DNA of 64,000 nucleotides. Source: Sulfidibacter corallicola (GTDB taxonomy: Bacteria > Acidobacteriota > Holophagae > Acanthopleuribacterales > Acanthopleuribacteraceae). The stretch covers positions 8,488,256 to 8,552,255 of the forward strand of contig NZ_CP071793.1 of assembly GCF_017498545.1 (NCBI RefSeq), written 5' to 3'. The translations under genes and the position numbers were made by a program. Of this stretch, positions 62,175 through 64,000 are shown in pieces. The notes below the pieces were generated by a model. The model worked only from the letters and a program-made list of their open reading frames with translations, had not been told where the DNA came from and did not search any database. Position 1 is the first letter of the stretch. Every line of letters starts with the position of its first letter.

Positions 62175-63124
62175 TTTTTCGTCTCGATCCGAATGTGGCT
62201 GCCGATTCTGGGAGGGCGTTGCTTCGAAGGTGCAGGGATGTTTGTGTGTAAGTTCTTTTTTACCACAGAGTCGCCGCCCAGGCCGGGGGCCGGATTGCCG
62301 GACCACCGGGTTTCAGGTGGGTAACTAATCGAAGCGAATCGCATAGGTGTGCCCGCATCTACGAAAGGGGCGTCGTGCCCGGTAGGTGCGCCGGCCCGGC
62401 GCACATTTTGAAGCCGACTTAGGATCGCGCCGACCCTCGAAAATATGTTGGAACTTCTCGCCTGGATTACTTCGACTAGTTCATCCGGCGGATGAACCTA
62501 CCTGGCACGACGAATCTCTCGGCATTCGGGCGCTCCAAACGCAGCTTGTTCCAACAGATATTTTTAACGTTACCTTCCTGCTTTACAGAGTTTGTCACAT
62601 AAGAGTTCACAGAGATCGCGGAGGTAGGTGCAAAGTGCCGGAGGAGACTCTGGCTGCCATTTTTTTGGAAAAAATGATTGAGATAGGCTCTTGGAAGGTC
62701 ACAGAGATAATGGCGTAGGGAAATGATTAATTTTTACTCACTTGAAACCCGGTGGCCGGTGTGCCGGACCATCGGCAATCCGGCTGCCGGCCTGGGCGGT
62801 GACTCCGTAGTCAAAAAATACTTCGCCTCCAGATCCGTGCAAGCCGGGGTTCGACTCTCCATAACCCAAATCCAATGAAACTATAGAGCACCGCACCTCC
62901 GCCGCATCCACACGATGTGCCCGCAATGTTCCCAAATACGGCTAACCCCAGATCTCAGTGAACTCCGCGAACTCGGTGGTAAAAAATTGCGATTAACCCT
63001 TAACCCAATCGAAATCTACCTTTTGGACCGGCCCCTCCGCCAACTCGTGATAACGTTCTGCGAGATCGTGCACCTTATCTGAATCATGCCCTTTAGGCAC
63101 ATCACGAAAGGACGAGGTTTCCCC
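62175..63124. other. 0.95-kb region without a gene, with long inverted repeat
   Basis: No frame is convincing. Two imperfect inverted copies of about 75-85 bp lie at 62251-62324 and 62734-62818; both contain GCCGCCCAGGCCGG / CCGGATTGCCG and an ACCGGGTTTCA core. The DNA between and after them includes phrases such as TTCACAGAGATCGCGGAGG and TGAACTCCGCGAACTCGG, which look like dispersed intergenic repeats. Confidence 0.55.
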
Positions 63125-63736
63125 ATGTACCAACTCTACGATTACGTGACTTCCGGAAACGGATACAAAGTGGCCCTGCTGCTGCATCAGTGTCACAAAC
63201 CGTTCCGCTACATCGAAACGGACATCTTGGCCGGTGCCTCCCGCACCCCGGAATTCCTCGAACTCAATCCGAACGGCAAGATCCCCGTGCTGGTCACCCC
63301 CGAGGGGCACGTGCTCAGCGAGTCCAATGCGATTTTGCTGTACTTGGCCGAAGGGACCCCGTTGCTTCCCGACGATCCGTTGTTGCGGTTCGAGGTCCAT
63401 CGCTGGCTGTTTTGGGAGCAATACAGTCACGAGCCGTTCATCGCGACCTCGCGCTTCTGGTTGCACCTGCCCAATGCCGAAGAATTCGCCGACAAGCTGG
63501 CGGCTCGGCGGCCAGGAGGCTTGAAGGCGTTGGAACTGATGGAACGCCATCTCGATGGGCGAACGTTCCTCGTCGGCGACCGCTACACCGTGGCCGATAT
63601 TTCGCTGTACGCCTACACCCACAAAGCCCACGAGGCGAATTTCTCGCTGGAGAACTATCCCGCCATTCGCGCCTGGCTGGATCGCGTGGCGGCCCAACCC
63701 GATCACCTCACCATCGAAAACAAAATGAACGCCTGA
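63125..63736 (+). CDS. Glutathione S-transferase family protein
   Basis: A 203-residue protein starting at the ATG at 63125; the TTG-type extension to 63086 lacks homology. N-terminal thioredoxin-like domain (1-78): YDYVTSGNGYKVALLLHQC, LELNPNGKIPVLV and ESNAILLYLAEG, whose ES is the glutathione-binding site. C-terminal helical domain: GRTFLVGDRYTVADISLYAY (N-capping box) and YPAIRAWLDRVAAQP. It is a cytosolic, dimeric, detoxification- or isomerase-type enzyme; the substrate is not known. No partner gene is visible within the window. Confidence 0.92.
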   Translation: MYQLYDYVTSGNGYKVALLLHQCHKPFRYIETDILAGASRTPEFLELNPNGKIPVLVTPEGHVLSESNAILLYLAEGTPLLPDDPLLRFEVHRWLFWEQYSHEPFIATSRFWLHLPNAEEFADKLAARRPGGLKALELMERHLDGRTFLVGDRYTVADISLYAYTHKAHEANFSLENYPAIRAWLDRVAAQPDHLTIENKMNA

Positions 63737-64000
63737 ACCATGCACGAGATCACGGATCCCGGATTTGGGTGATCCCTGCCGGTACCGTGATCTTCGGGCT
63801 CTTCCAAGCAATCACCGCTACAGGAACGGAGGCCGAGCCTGGCTGGCCGAGAATGACTTCCAATCCGTGTCAATTCGCGTGATTCGTGGACAAAATTGTT
63901 TTTTTGATCTCGAGACCATGCCAGGGTATGCGCGCAATATCCATGTCGGCATAGCATTCACTGTATTCGCCGCTCGGAAACCACGGTCTCACCAGGTGTC
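63737..64000. other. Non-coding sequence at the window end
   Basis: No ORF is supported. The phrases GTCAATTCGCGTGATTCGTGG and ATCACGGATCCC resemble dispersed intergenic repeat sequence. A gene may begin beyond the window. Confidence 0.35.

Overview
The window looks like chromosomal DNA of a free-living Gram-negative bacterium with many signalling and secreted proteins. It carries a TonB-dependent receptor with an N-terminal carboxypeptidase-regulatory-like domain, two very long Ser/Thr kinases fused to TPR repeats, an ECF sigma factor next to one of them, a large secreted dihaem peroxidase, cellulose-binding and dockerin-like surface proteins, and an MMPL/LolA-like/outer-membrane-barrel operon. 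This mix fits Acidobacteriota (Holophagae/Acanthopleuribacter-like), but no rRNA or ribosomal gene is present, so the assignment is inference only. I see no tRNA, rRNA, CRISPR array or replication origin.

Layout. 0-9.5 kb: the end of a YWTD beta-propeller protein, repeat-rich DNA, an AraC/GyrI regulator with a glyoxalase-like gene, a TolB-propeller relic, a TonB receptor, and a three-gene minus-strand cassette (SAM methyltransferase, RNA ligase, HD-phosphoesterase/polynucleotide kinase) that looks like an RNA end-repair system. 9.5-13.5 kb: mobile-DNA zone with a 208-bp MITE whose empty site survives in a neighbouring repeat, and an IS3-family element that appears to split a REP-associated tyrosine transposase (RAYT) gene. 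13.5-19.7 kb: divergent CPBP membrane proteins, a LysR regulator, a histidine phosphatase and a C39-like lipoprotein. 19.7-31.7 kb: a cytochrome peroxidase/LamG fusion, a dockerin-like surface protein, DoxX, a PqqB-like hydrolase, a DUF3592-like protein, a chloramphenicol-acetyltransferase-like enzyme and an Rpn nuclease gene. 31.7-39.5 kb: protease, SDR, lipoprotein hydrolase, TipA-like MerR, RidA, cupin, ABM monooxygenase, a UvrA relic and three tail-collar paralogues. 40-54.5 kb: two kinase-TPR proteins flanking an AraC/GyrI regulator, an MBL hydrolase and a double-CBM2 secreted enzyme, ending with an ECF sigma factor. 54.5-64 kb: methyltransferase, AraC-LysE pair, MMPL operon, GST.

Two systems stand out. 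The Rpn nuclease gene (30486-31409) contains an internal in-frame ATG with its own Shine-Dalgarno, and the matching C-terminal segment is duplicated immediately downstream as a free-standing ORF, again with Shine-Dalgarno and ATG. This resembles the intragenic Rpn antitoxin arrangement, here with an extra copy. The RNA-repair cassette is the second.

A third theme is repeat biology. About nineteen copies of a short GGGGACAGGC-type element are scattered between genes, several inside tandem duplications of about 240 bp that copy gene ends or leaders, in the same window as a disrupted RAYT that may be their cognate transposase.
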